This document shows positions 19,108-26,908 of a stretch of DNA of 54,058 bases, piece by piece. A program made the translations under genes and the position numbers. The stretch comes from Arthrobacter cupressi (GTDB taxonomy: Bacteria; Actinomycetota; Actinomycetes; Actinomycetales; Micrococcaceae), in contig NZ_FNEI01000019.1 of the NCBI RefSeq assembly GCF_900099975.1, forward strand, positions 1 through 54,058, given 5' to 3'. The notes under the pieces were generated by a model that was given only the letters and a program-made list of their open reading frames with translations, searched no databases and was not told the DNA's origin. Numbering within the stretch: position 1 is the first letter of the stretch; each line of letters begins with the position of its first letter.

Positions 19108-19388
19108 GTGGACTTTCCCCTTTCCCGCAGACTAGTTTATCACGTTTAAGGCATACGACTGGCCGGGACGACGGGCAGGAACCCCGGAATCACGCGGAAG
19201 TGGGCCAATTTGCCCCTGGCGAACCCCCTTGACGAACGCGCCCAAAGGTGCATGTGGGCGGGCTGGAGGGAACCCGGCGGCCTTCCCGGACGGCAGCCAC
19301 ATTGCGCACACGAATCCTTGTTTCGCCCGGTTTGCCGATAGGCTATGGCTGAAAAGTGTTCCAATGACCTCTTAGAGGAGTACGTGTC
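19108..19388. promoter_or_regulatory. divergent promoter region of carD and the downstream lipoprotein
   Basis: This 281-bp region holds no convincing gene. Reading right, TAGGCT (19340-19345) is a plausible -10 for the lipoprotein gene, whose ribosome site GAGGAG (19375-19380) precedes GTG 19389 by 8 nt. Reading left, TAAACT is a plausible -10 for carD. No clear -35 elements or operators were seen. Confidence 0.4.
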
Positions 19389-19979
19389 GTGCGCAAAACT
19401 GCGATGAACCGTGTCCAGCGCGGGAAGCTGGCCATGGCGGCTGTGGCCATCGGTGCCGGCCTTCTGTCCGTAACGGGTTGTGGCTACATCAACGCCCAGC
19501 AGACCAGCCACCAGTACGCAGCCTCGGACGGAGTCAAAGCCGACCTCGGTTCGCTGCAGCTGCGCAACATCGTGATTGTCTCCACCGGCACGGACAAGCC
19601 GGGCCGCGTGATCGGCGCCGTGTTCAACCAGGGCTCCAGCGACGCCACCCTGGTGATCGACGGCGCGAATGGCGCCCAGACCAGCATCCCGGTGAAGGCG
19701 AAGTCGGAGACCTACCTCAACGAAGACAGCGACTCGGCGATCCTGAGCAGCACCGGCGGCAACCCGGGCTCCCTGGTGACGGTGTCCATCGCCTCCGGGT
19801 CCGAGACCGCGAAGCTCCAGGTCCCGGTCATGGACGGCTCCCTGGTTGAGTACCAGAAGTACCTGCCGGCCGGCGCAACCCCGACGGCGACCCCGGGCTC
19901 CACCTCAAGCGAAGGCGCAAGCCACGAGGGCGACCACGCCACCGAACCGGCAGCGACTCCGAGCGAGTCGGGCCACTAA
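19389..19979 (+). CDS. secreted lipoprotein of unknown function
   Basis: The 196-residue protein has a basic start, a hydrophobic signal segment and the lipobox LSVTGC, so Cys 31 should be lipidated and anchored outside the membrane. The mature part has a beta-rich domain (residues about 45-155, with LQLRNIVIVS and VIGAVFNQGSSDATLVI, resembling the beta-sandwich lipoproteins found beside carD in actinobacteria) and a disordered Thr/Pro/Glu/Ser-rich tail containing several His. Position next to carD and convergent with regX3 is common in this group, but no function is established from sequence. GTG 19389 follows GAGGAG by 8 nt. Confidence 0.8.
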   Translation: MRKTAMNRVQRGKLAMAAVAIGAGLLSVTGCGYINAQQTSHQYAASDGVKADLGSLQLRNIVIVSTGTDKPGRVIGAVFNQGSSDATLVIDGANGAQTSIPVKAKSETYLNEDSDSAILSSTGGNPGSLVTVSIASGSETAKLQVPVMDGSLVEYQKYLPAGATPTATPGSTSSEGASHEGDHATEPAATPSESGH

Positions 19980-20014
19980 GGAGCGCATCGCCGCCACAGG
20001 CGAACAGCGGAAAT

Positions 20015-20054
20015 ACACAAGGAGGGCCTCCCCGCGGGGAGGCCCTCCTTGTGT
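20015..20054. terminator. bidirectional terminator between the lipoprotein gene and regX3
   Basis: A perfect 19-bp inverted repeat (20015-20033 with 20036-20054) sits between convergent genes. The arms end in ACACAA/TTGTGT, so termination should work in both directions. Confidence 0.85.
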
Positions 20055-20085
20055 GTCATCCGACTCTTACACGCTCCGGAGCGGC

Positions 20086-20766
20086 TTACGGCTCGAACTT
20101 GTAGCCGAGGCCCCGGACTGTCACCAGGTAGCGGGGCGCCGAGGGGTCCGGTTCGATCTTGCCGCGCAGGCGCTTGACGTGGACGTCCAGGGTCTTGGTG
20201 TCGCCGACATAGTCGGATCCCCATACGCGGTCGATCAGTTGGCCGCGGGTCAGCACACGGCCGGAGTTGCGGAGGAGCATTTCCAGGAGTTCGAACTCCT
20301 TCAGCGGCAGCGACACCTGTTCGCCGTTCACGCTGACGACATGCCGTTCGATGTCCATGCGCACCGGACCTGCCTGGACGGTGGACGTGATGAGTTCTTC
20401 GGGTTCGCCCTGCCGGCGGAGCACGGCGCGGACGCGGGCCACGAGTTCGCGGGAGGAGTACGGCTTGGTGACGTAGTCGTCTGCGCCGAGCTCCAGGCCC
20501 ACCACCTTGTCGATTTCCGAGTCCTTGGCGGTCAGCATGATCACGGGCACGCCCGAGCGCTGGCGCAGCTGGCGGCAGACCTCGGTTCCGGGGGTGCCCG
20601 GCAGCTGGAGGTCCAGGAGCACAAGATCGGCACCGTTGCGGTCGAATTCCACGAGGGCGTCGCTGCCGTTGTCCACCACCTGGACGTCGAAACCTTCCTT
20701 GCCCAGCAAATAGGACAAGGGGTCGCTGAAGGACTCCTCGTCCTCCACAATGAGTATCCTGCTCAA
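20086..20766 (-). CDS. regX3: two-component response regulator RegX3 (OmpR family)
   Basis: The 226-residue regulator has a receiver domain (1-120) with acidic residues EDEE, phospho-acceptor D52 in LVLLDLQLPG and KP in YVTKPYSS. A winged-helix DNA-binding domain (130-226) follows with VSLPLKEFELLEML and TLDVHVKRLRGKIE. In actinobacteria RegX3 controls the phosphate-starvation response. The start is TTG 20766, which overlaps the senX3 stop (TTGA) and is preceded by AAGGAG at 8 nt, so translation is coupled to its kinase. Confidence 0.94.
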   Translation of the reverse strand: MSRILIVEDEESFSDPLSYLLGKEGFDVQVVDNGSDALVEFDRNGADLVLLDLQLPGTPGTEVCRQLRQRSGVPVIMLTAKDSEIDKVVGLELGADDYVTKPYSSRELVARVRAVLRRQGEPEELITSTVQAGPVRMDIERHVVSVNGEQVSLPLKEFELLEMLLRNSGRVLTRGQLIDRVWGSDYVGDTKTLDVHVKRLRGKIEPDPSAPRYLVTVRGLGYKFEP

Positions 20767-21977
20767 GCACTTGCTCCTTGCTCATGGGCGCTTGCCGCGC
20801 CCGCGGTCTGAATCGCGCCGCGGGATGCCGCCCCGGCGTCGTCGGCGTCCTGGCCCTCAAGCTCAGGCAGCCGGATGGTGAAGGTGGATCCCTGGCCCGG
20901 CTGGGACCACAGGGTCACCTCGCCGCCGTGGTTGGACACCACGTGCTTGACGATGCTCAGGCCCAGCCCCGTGCCGCCGGTCTGGCGGGAACGGGCGGCA
21001 TCCACCCTGTAGAACCGTTCGAAGACCCGTTCCTGTTCCTCGGGGCCGATGCCCTCGCCCTGATCGGTGACGGAGATGGCTACGACGCCCTCCTTCACCC
21101 GGACGCCGACGCCCACCCTTGTGTTCTCCGGCGAGTAGCGGATGGCGTTGTCGATCAGGTTGCGCAGGGCCGTGACCAGCAGGTCCTGGTCGCCGAAGAC
21201 CCGGGATTCGCTGCGTCCCCCCACCACGATGGTGATGTTCTTGCTTTCGGCAGGAAGCTGGGAACGGTCCACGGCCTCGGCCACCACGTTGTTGATGTCC
21301 ACGGTATGGCCCTGCTGGGCCACGTTGGCGCCCTGCAGCCGGGAAAGTTCGATGATGTCCTGCACCAGCGCGGCCAGCCGGCCGGACTCCTTGTGCATGC
21401 GGCGGGCGAAGCGGCGGACGGCTTCCTCGTCGTCCGGACTCGCCTCGAGGGCCTCCGCCAGCAGCGAGATGGCGCCCACCGGCGTCTTCAGCTCGTGCGA
21501 GACGTTCGCGACGAAGTCGTTGCGGATTTCTTCGGTGCGGGTGATTTCGGTGCGGTCGTCGGCCAGCAGCACGATGTATTCCCAGCCGAGCATGGCCGCC
21601 CGGACCTGGACCACGATGCTGCCCTTGCCCATGGGGCCGCGGGGAAGTTCGAGGGTTTCCTCCAGGATGACGCCGTCGCGGCGGACCTTGGCGGTCATGT
21701 CGAGCAGTTGCTTGTGGACCACGGTATGCCCGCGGACGAGCCCGTAGGCGTAGGCGGCGGGGCTGGCCCGCACAACGCCGTCGATCGCGTCGACCACCAC
21801 AAACGCGCGCCCGACGACGGACAGGACTTCCGCCGCCCCTTCCGGCAGGAGCGGCTCGTCGACGTCGACATCAGTGATGGTGCGCTGACGCTCGCTGAGC
21901 CTGAAGGCGAGCACACCCAAGACACCGCAGGACAAGCCGATAAGGCCTGCGATGACACCGATGAGCACTGGATCCAC
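20763..21977 (-). CDS. senX3: sensor histidine kinase SenX3
   Basis: The 404-residue kinase has one N-terminal membrane segment (PVLIGVIAGLIGLSCGVLGVLAF region), a PAS-like domain (residues 45-140), the phosphorylated His 161 in NVSHELKTPVGAI, and an ATPase domain with NLIDNAIRYSP, DQGEGIGPEEQERVFERFYR and GGTGLGLSIVKHV. It should phosphorylate RegX3, with PhoU and the Pst transporter as likely signalling partners. The frame is open to ATG 21998, but GTG 21977 is preferred because TATGCT lies 6 nt upstream. The C-terminal 40 residues are Ala-rich and probably disordered. Confidence 0.93.
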   Translation of the reverse strand: MDPVLIGVIAGLIGLSCGVLGVLAFRLSERQRTITDVDVDEPLLPEGAAEVLSVVGRAFVVVDAIDGVVRASPAAYAYGLVRGHTVVHKQLLDMTAKVRRDGVILEETLELPRGPMGKGSIVVQVRAAMLGWEYIVLLADDRTEITRTEEIRNDFVANVSHELKTPVGAISLLAEALEASPDDEEAVRRFARRMHKESGRLAALVQDIIELSRLQGANVAQQGHTVDINNVVAEAVDRSQLPAESKNITIVVGGRSESRVFGDQDLLVTALRNLIDNAIRYSPENTRVGVGVRVKEGVVAISVTDQGEGIGPEEQERVFERFYRVDAARSRQTGGTGLGLSIVKHVVSNHGGEVTLWSQPGQGSTFTIRLPELEGQDADDAGAASRGAIQTAGAASAHEQGASA

Positions 21978-21989
21978 GAATCCAGCATA
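21978..21989 (-). promoter_or_regulatory. leaderless promoter of senX3
   Basis: TATGCT (21989-21984, minus strand) ends 6 nt before GTG 21977. It lies inside the frame that would be used from ATG 21998. Confidence 0.5.
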
Positions 21990-22036
21990 TGCGTTCAAAA
22001 CACGGCAATTCCGGCTTGCGCAGCCAAACAGGCCTG

Positions 22037-22076
22037 GTTCAACTAACGTTCATCTAAAGATGCGCAGCCGTTCACC
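22037..22076 (+). promoter_or_regulatory. PHO-box-like direct repeats between senX3 and phoU
   Basis: GTTCAACTAAC (22037-22047) is followed without a gap by GTTCATCTAAA (22048-22058), and GTTCACC recurs at 22070, exactly two 11-bp periods later. Tandem 11-bp GTTCA units match the known PHO box of actinobacterial phosphate regulators. This is the expected site for RegX3 autoregulation. Confidence 0.7.
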
Positions 22077-22189
22077 ACGCGCTGCCACCCTTGCTGGTTG
22101 GACCCCACAGCAGTGCGCGCCATACCCGCCGCACCGCATGGATGTACTGCACGAATGTACTGCAGGAAAGTACGAAGAGAGGACGCCAC

Positions 22190-22843
22190 GTGCGCAAGGT
22201 TTTTCAGGAGGAACTCACCCAGGTGGGTGAAGACCTCATCGAGATCTCAAAGCTGGTCACGGAGGCGATCCGGAACGCGACCACGGCGTTCGAGGGTGCC
22301 GACGTGGACTTGGCTCAGGAAGTGATCGCGGCCGACGCCCGGATCGACTTCCTGCAGAACAGCCTGGACGAACGGGCCATCGACATCCTCGCCCTGCAGG
22401 GCCCCGTGGCCAGCGACCTGCGCATGATCGTGGGTTCGCTGCGGATGAGCGCTTCGCTGGAGCGCATGGGCGACCTTGCCCGCCACGTGGCGCAGCTGGC
22501 CCGCCTGCGTTTCCCGGCCACCGTCATCCCCGAGGCCCTGACCGCCACCTTCAAGGAAATGGCGCAGCTGGACCTCGAGATCAGCCTGAAGGTCACCCAG
22601 CTGCTGGAAACACGGGACCTGGAAGTGGCCCGGGACATCCTCAAGCTGAACATCGCTCTCGATGACCTCCACCTGAGCGTCTTCAAGACGATCGCAGAAC
22701 CCGCCTGGCAGGAGACGCCGTCGACCACCGTGGACGTCGCCCTGGCGAGCCGCTACTTTGAACGCTTCGCCGACCACGGCGTCTCGGTGGCCCGCAAGGT
22801 CAGCTACCTGGTCACCGGCGAGTGGCAGCCGGAAGGGTTCTAA
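22190..22843 (+). CDS. phoU: phosphate signalling protein PhoU
   Basis: The 217-residue all-helical protein is PhoU, which couples Pst phosphate uptake to the SenX3-RegX3 pair. It contains the two three-helix PhoU repeats with metal-binding motifs ASLERMGDLARHVAQLA and ASRYFERFADHGVSVA (the E-x-x-x-D type). GTG 22190 (MRKVFQEELTQVGEDL) is preferred over the longer open frame to 22091 because GAGAGGA lies 7 nt before it and VRKVFQEEL is the usual start. It is divergent from senX3 across the PHO box and ends at a perfect palindromic terminator. Confidence 0.96.
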   Translation: MRKVFQEELTQVGEDLIEISKLVTEAIRNATTAFEGADVDLAQEVIAADARIDFLQNSLDERAIDILALQGPVASDLRMIVGSLRMSASLERMGDLARHVAQLARLRFPATVIPEALTATFKEMAQLDLEISLKVTQLLETRDLEVARDILKLNIALDDLHLSVFKTIAEPAWQETPSTTVDVALASRYFERFADHGVSVARKVSYLVTGEWQPEGF

Positions 22844-22855
22844 CACTCCCTTAAC

Positions 22856-22901
22856 AACGACGCCGGCCGCTTACCTCGCGAGGTAAGCGGCCGGCGTCGT
22901 T
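22856..22901. terminator. bidirectional terminator between phoU and gpmA
   Basis: A 46-bp perfect palindrome (arms 22856-22878 and 22879-22901) lies between convergent phoU and gpmA. The arms begin with AACG and end with CGTT. It is long and symmetric enough to end transcripts from both sides. Confidence 0.85.
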
Positions 22902-22914
22902 AAGCCGATAGGCC

Positions 22915-23661
22915 CTATTTCTTGCCCTGGGCGGCGACAGCCTTGATGGATTCGGCTGCGGCCTCGGGGTCGAGGTAGGTGCCGCCGCGGTTGATCGGCT
23001 GGAAGTCCTCGTCCAGTTCATACACCAGCGGGATGCCGGTGGGGATGTTCAGGCCGGCGATGTCGTCGTCGCTGATGCCGTCGAGGTGCTTGACGAGGGC
23101 GCGCAGGGAGTTGCCATGCGCGGTGACCAGGACGGTCTTGCCGGCCTTGAGGTCTTCCTTGATATCGGATTCCCAGTACGGCAGCAGGCGCACCAGGACG
23201 TCCTTGAGGCACTCGGTGCGCGGCAGGGCGTCGCCGAGCCCGGCGTAGCGGGGGTCGTTTGCCTGCGAGAACTCGCTGTCGTCGGAGAGGGCGGGCGGCG
23301 GGGTGTCGTAGCTGCGGCGCCATTCCATGAACTGCTCTTCACCGAACTCGGCGAGGGTCTGGGCCTTGTCCTTGCCCTGCAGCGCGCCATAGTGGCGCTC
23401 GTTGAGGCGCCAGTCGCGCTTGACCGGGATCCAGCCGCGGTCCGCCTTGTCCAGGGCAATGTTCGCGGTGTTGATGGCACGCTTGAGCAGCGAGGTGTAG
23501 AGGATGTCCGGGAGAACGTTGTTCTCAACCAGGAGTTCCCCGCCGCGGGCTGCTTCCGTGCGGCCTTGGTCGTTCAGGTCGACGTCCACCCAGCCGGTGA
23601 ACAGGTTCTTGGCGTTCCATTCGCTGTGGCCGTGGCGCAGCAGAATCAGCTTGTAAGTCAT
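22915..23661 (-). CDS. gpmA: 2,3-bisphosphoglycerate-dependent phosphoglycerate mutase
   Basis: The 248-residue glycolytic enzyme interconverts 3- and 2-phosphoglycerate through a phosphohistidine. The catalytic motif LILLRHGHSEWN carries the phospho-accepting His near residue 11. RLNERHYGALQGKDKA and VLVTAHGNSLRALVKHL (second catalytic His) are diagnostic of the cofactor-dependent family. ATG 23661 has TAGGAT 7 nt before it, a leaderless arrangement. ATG 23670 is also in frame but would lie within that -10 spacing. gpmA next to senX3-regX3 is conserved in actinobacteria. Confidence 0.96.
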   Translation of the reverse strand: MTYKLILLRHGHSEWNAKNLFTGWVDVDLNDQGRTEAARGGELLVENNVLPDILYTSLLKRAINTANIALDKADRGWIPVKRDWRLNERHYGALQGKDKAQTLAEFGEEQFMEWRRSYDTPPPALSDDSEFSQANDPRYAGLGDALPRTECLKDVLVRLLPYWESDIKEDLKAGKTVLVTAHGNSLRALVKHLDGISDDDIAGLNIPTGIPLVYELDEDFQPINRGGTYLDPEAAAESIKAVAAQGKK

Positions 23662-23674
23662 GGTCCACATCCTA
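23662..23674 (-). promoter_or_regulatory. leaderless promoter of gpmA
   Basis: TAGGAT (23674-23669, minus strand) ends 7 nt before ATG 23661. Confidence 0.5.
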
Positions 23675-23793
23675 TCGGAGCGGTACCCGGCGTTGCCGGG
23701 CGTTACGCCCGACGGCGGCAGCCCCGGCGCCCGGGCCCACGCCGCCAGGGTTCCCTGGCCGAGCGCCAGCGAGGGGAGGGAGGCGGTGGGGCA

Positions 23794-23805
23794 TACCCTT
23801 GGACT
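23794..23805 (+). promoter_or_regulatory. leaderless promoter of the methyltransferase gene
   Basis: TACCCT (23794-23799) ends 6 nt before GTG 23806. Confidence 0.55.
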
Positions 23806-24633
23806 GTGGTCCAGAAGGCAGAGCGAGTAACGGGAAAACGGGGCAAACCCGTCGGCAACATCACCCGCGGCACCACCAATCCCAACCGCATGCGCCGGCT
23901 GGACCGCTGGCTGGTGGGCCCGCAGGCGTGGCGGCTGCGCGCCGCCGTCGACCCTTTGGTGGTGGACCTGGGTTACGGCGCCTCGCCGGCCACCGCCGTC
24001 GAACTCTTCGAACGGCTGCAGGCCGTCCGGCCCGACGTGCGGGTGTGCGGAATCGAAATCGAACCGGACCGGGTGCGGCTGGCCAAGGAACTGGAGCGGC
24101 CCGGCCTGAGCTTCCAGCTGGGCGGCTTCGAGGTACCGGTGCCCGGGAAGCCGGTGCTGGTGCGGGCCTTCAACGTGCTGCGCCAGTATGAGGAAGGCGA
24201 TGTGGCCGCGATCTGGGAGCTGGTGTGTTCCCGGCTGGCCCCGGGCGGGCTGTTCATCGACGGCACCTGCGATGAGCTCGGCCGGCGCATGAGCTGGGTG
24301 GCGCTCGGCGCGGGAGGACCACTCAGCCTGAGTTTCTCGGTGCGTTTCGCCAGCTTTGAATTGCCCTCGGACATCGCCGAACGGCTGCCGAAAGCCCTGA
24401 TCCACCGCAACGTCCCCGGAGAAAGGATCCACGCCTTCCTGCAGGCGATGGACCAGGCATGGCTGGAGGCGGCTCCGATGGCCTCGTTCGGCAAGCGCCA
24501 GCGCTGGACGGCCATGTGCACGGCCCTGCGCGACGCCGGCTGGCCGGTCCAGGACGGGCCTGTGCGCTGGAGACTGGGCGAGCTGACCGTGGACTGGATG
24601 GCGGTCGCGCCCGGGCCGGATTACCGGCCCTAG
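23806..24633 (+). CDS. class I SAM-dependent methyltransferase-like protein
   Basis: The 275-residue protein has a Rossmann-type SAM-binding core: motif I VVDLGYGASPATAVEL, an acidic end of strand 2 in VCGIEIEPDRV, and LAPGGLFIDGTCDELG in the place of later methyltransferase motifs. It begins with a basic region, KAERVTGKRGKPVGNITRGT. The substrate is unknown. The start is set at GTG 23806 because a TACCCT -10 precedes it and the residues just after it look coding; ATG 23890 (MRRLDRW) is an alternative. It is convergent with the DUF2516 gene, whose stop lies only 4 bp away. Confidence 0.8.
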   Translation: MVQKAERVTGKRGKPVGNITRGTTNPNRMRRLDRWLVGPQAWRLRAAVDPLVVDLGYGASPATAVELFERLQAVRPDVRVCGIEIEPDRVRLAKELERPGLSFQLGGFEVPVPGKPVLVRAFNVLRQYEEGDVAAIWELVCSRLAPGGLFIDGTCDELGRRMSWVALGAGGPLSLSFSVRFASFELPSDIAERLPKALIHRNVPGERIHAFLQAMDQAWLEAAPMASFGKRQRWTAMCTALRDAGWPVQDGPVRWRLGELTVDWMAVAPGPDYRP

Positions 24634-24637
24634 GGTA

Positions 24638-24988
24638 TTACCAGTTGTACGGCCCGGAGCCGTACGGGCCCTGGCTGCGCCCGCTGTTGCCGATTTCGCG
24701 CAGGGCGGGCCGGACGTCGGCCAGGTAGACGCTGGCGGCCGTGACGGCGGCGATGCCGAAGAGGCCGAGCCCTCCCCCGCCGAGGAAGACCGAGAAAGCA
24801 CCCACCGCGGCGGAAATGCCGGTCATCGCCAGCCAGAAGGTCTTGGTGCGCTTGAACGCCGCTTCGAAGTGGGCAGGCTTGTAGCGCAGGCAGTCCACCA
24901 GCGCCCACAGCTCCAGGCCGAAGGCAATCAACCCCAGAATGAAATAGATTCCAGCCTGGATGGTCCCGATCAACAATTTTCCGTCCAC
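24638..24988 (-). CDS. DUF2516-family membrane protein
   Basis: The 116-residue protein has about three hydrophobic segments: IQAGIYFILGLIAFGLELWALVDCL, TFWLAMTGISAAVGAFSVFLG and LGLFGIAAVTAASVYLADV. The pattern AFGLELWALVDCLRYKPAHFEAAFKRTKTFW matches the DUF2516 family of actinobacterial inner-membrane proteins of unknown function. YLADVRPALREIG follows the last membrane segment. The start is GTG 24988 with TACGCT 6 nt upstream. Confidence 0.85.
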   Translation of the reverse strand: MDGKLLIGTIQAGIYFILGLIAFGLELWALVDCLRYKPAHFEAAFKRTKTFWLAMTGISAAVGAFSVFLGGGGLGLFGIAAVTAASVYLADVRPALREIGNSGRSQGPYGSGPYNW

Positions 24989-25000
24989 GGACCAAGCGTA
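24989..25000 (-). promoter_or_regulatory. leaderless promoter of the DUF2516 gene
   Basis: TACGCT (25000-24995, minus strand) ends 6 nt before GTG 24988. Confidence 0.5.
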
Positions 25001-25005
25001 CCCAA

Positions 25006-26190
25006 CTAGGCGTCGAGGGAGCCCAGCGCCTGCTCCAGGTCCGCCCAGAGGTCCTCGACGTTCTCGATCCCCACGCTCATCCGGACCAGGTTCTCCGGGA
25101 CGCTTTCCGGCTCGGCGGTGTGCCGGCGTCGGCGCTCAATCAGGGACTCGACGCCGCCCAGGGACGTCGCCGGGATCCAGAGGCGCAGCGCCTTGACCAG
25201 TTCGTCCGCGGCATCCGCGGCGCTCCGGCCGGCATCTCCTGCCACCTGGATGCAGAGGATGGAGCCGAAGCCCTTCATCTGCTTCCTGGCACGCTCGTGG
25301 CCGGGATCGTCGGGGAGGCCGGGGAAACGGATGCCTTCGACCCGCGGGTGGCCCTTCAGCCGCTCCGCGAGGGTTGCGGCCGAGGCCTGCGAGCGTTCAA
25401 CGCGCAGGGCCAGGGTGCGCAGCCCCCGCAGCGCCAGCCACGCTTCGAAGGGCCCGGCGATCCCGCCGTGGATGGTGCGCTGGTGCAGCAGTTCGGCGCG
25501 GATCTCCGGGTTGGAGGTCACCAGGGCGCCGAGCACGACGTCCGAATGGCCGGCCAGGTACTTGGTCACCGAGTGGAGCACGACGTCGGAGCCCAGGCTG
25601 AGCGGCTGCTGCACCAGGGGCGTGGAGAAGGTGTTGTCCGTGACGACGACTGCCCCGGCGGCGTGGGCCGCGTGGGTGAGGGCACGAACGTCCGCGATGC
25701 CGAGCATCGGGTTCGTGGGGCTTTCCACCCAGAGCATGTCCGCGGCCTTGCCGTCGTCCGGGGCCAGCTGGGCCTTCACCGCGTCGGTATCGGCGATGTC
25801 CACGATGCGCAGTTCGAAGAGTCCCTTGGCCGCGAGCTCCGCGGCCATGACGAGGGAACCGGCGTAGCTGTGCGAGGGCATCACCAGCACGCCGCCGGCG
25901 GGAATCAGGGACAGTGCCGAGTTGACCGCCGCGAGGCCCGAGGCATAGAGCAGCCCCGGCAGCTCCGCGCCTTCCAGCTGGGCGAGGGCCTCTTCGAAGG
26001 GGTCCCAGGTGGGGTTCGCGTACCGCCCGTAGCCGCGGTCGCCGTCGCCGAGCGCGCCGGTACCGTAATAGGTGGAGGACAGGACAATGGGCGGGTTCAC
26101 GGCTTCGTCGTGTGCGCGTTCCGGGCGGCCAGCCGCCACCACCACCGTGTCTGCGGACAGTTCCGCCGCGTGCTCTCGCGAAAGGCTCAT
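25006..26190 (-). CDS. Cys/Met metabolism PLP-dependent enzyme (cystathionine gamma-synthase/lyase-like)
   Basis: The 394-residue protein is a gamma-family PLP enzyme. Motifs include the phosphate-binding YGRYANPTWDPFEEALAQLEG, YASGLAAVNSAL, WVESPTNPMLGIADV and the PLP lysine in HSVTKYLAGHSDVVLGA. The C-terminal SLGGVESLIERRRRH is typical of cystathionine synthases and lyases. It should act in transsulfuration or gamma-elimination of homoserine esters or cystathionine. Synthase, lyase and sulfhydrylase cannot be separated reliably from sequence. ATG 26190 has no Shine-Dalgarno but has TACGCT 7 nt upstream. It is divergent from tmk across 58 bp. Confidence 0.9.
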   Translation of the reverse strand: MSLSREHAAELSADTVVVAAGRPERAHDEAVNPPIVLSSTYYGTGALGDGDRGYGRYANPTWDPFEEALAQLEGAELPGLLYASGLAAVNSALSLIPAGGVLVMPSHSYAGSLVMAAELAAKGLFELRIVDIADTDAVKAQLAPDDGKAADMLWVESPTNPMLGIADVRALTHAAHAAGAVVVTDNTFSTPLVQQPLSLGSDVVLHSVTKYLAGHSDVVLGALVTSNPEIRAELLHQRTIHGGIAGPFEAWLALRGLRTLALRVERSQASAATLAERLKGHPRVEGIRFPGLPDDPGHERARKQMKGFGSILCIQVAGDAGRSAADAADELVKALRLWIPATSLGGVESLIERRRRHTAEPESVPENLVRMSVGIENVEDLWADLEQALGSLDA

Positions 26191-26203
26191 GGGTACAAGC
26201 GTA
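26191..26203 (-). promoter_or_regulatory. leaderless promoter of the PLP-enzyme gene
   Basis: TACGCT (26203-26198, minus strand) ends 7 nt before ATG 26190. Confidence 0.55.
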
Positions 26204-26235
26204 GGCCCCGAACGGAGCCTGTCAGGGTTCCTCTG

Positions 26236-26248
26236 TAACCTTAGAACC
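26236..26248 (+). promoter_or_regulatory. leaderless promoter of tmk
   Basis: TAACCT (26236-26241) ends 7 nt before GTG 26249. Confidence 0.6.
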
Positions 26249-26908
26249 GTGACTACACAGAGCCGGGGAATCTTCATCGCCTTCGAGGGCGGGGACGGCG
26301 CGGGCAAGTCCACGCAGGCCGCCCGCCTGGCCGGGGCACTCGAATCCCTCGGCCACACCGTGCTGCGTACCCGTGAACCGGGCGGAACGCCCATCGGCGA
26401 GAAACTGCGTTCCCTGGTCCTGGACCACGGCCACGGCACCATCGATGCCCGCACCGAGGCCCTGATGTTCGCCGCCTCGCGGGCCGCACACGCGCACCAG
26501 GTGATCCGGCCCGCCCTGGCGGAGGGCGCCGTCGTGATAACCGACCGCTACATCGACTCCTCGGTGGCGTACCAGGGTGCCGGCCGCGGACTCGGCACTG
26601 ACGACGTCCGCAAGCTCAACGAGTGGGCCACCGAAAACCTCGAACCGGACCTGACGGTGCTGCTGGACGTGCACCCGGAAGACGGCCGCGAAAGGCGGAC
26701 CGCCGGCGACGCCGGGGAGGACCGGCTCGAATCCGAACCGGATGATTTCCACTCCCGCATCCGCGACGCCTTCCTGGAACTGGCCGCGGCCCGCCCGGAG
26801 GGTTACCTCGTGCTCCCGGCGAAGGACCCCGTGGAGGACCTGGCCGCACGCATCCTTGAACGGGTCGGGCAGCTGCTGCAAACCACGGTGTCCGGAGGCA
26901 GGCCGTGA
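26249..26908 (+). CDS. tmk: thymidylate kinase
   Basis: The 219-residue kinase phosphorylates dTMP to dTDP for DNA synthesis. It has the P-loop FEGGDGAGKSTQ, the DR-x motif in VITDRYIDSSVAYQGAGRGLG and a lid segment near ERRTAGDAGEDRLE. GTG 26249 (MTTQSRGIFIAFEGGDG) is preferred over the longer open frame because of the leaderless -10 and normal length. It overlaps holB by 4 nt (GTGA), so the two form an operon, as in many bacteria. Confidence 0.96.
   Translation: MTTQSRGIFIAFEGGDGAGKSTQAARLAGALESLGHTVLRTREPGGTPIGEKLRSLVLDHGHGTIDARTEALMFAASRAAHAHQVIRPALAEGAVVITDRYIDSSVAYQGAGRGLGTDDVRKLNEWATENLEPDLTVLLDVHPEDGRERRTAGDAGEDRLESEPDDFHSRIRDAFLELAAARPEGYLVLPAKDPVEDLAARILERVGQLLQTTVSGGRP

Noticed and set aside
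23662..24801. Possible 380-residue N-terminal extension of gpmA
   Set aside because: It runs antisense through the methyltransferase gene; normal gpmA length and a promoter place the start at 23661.
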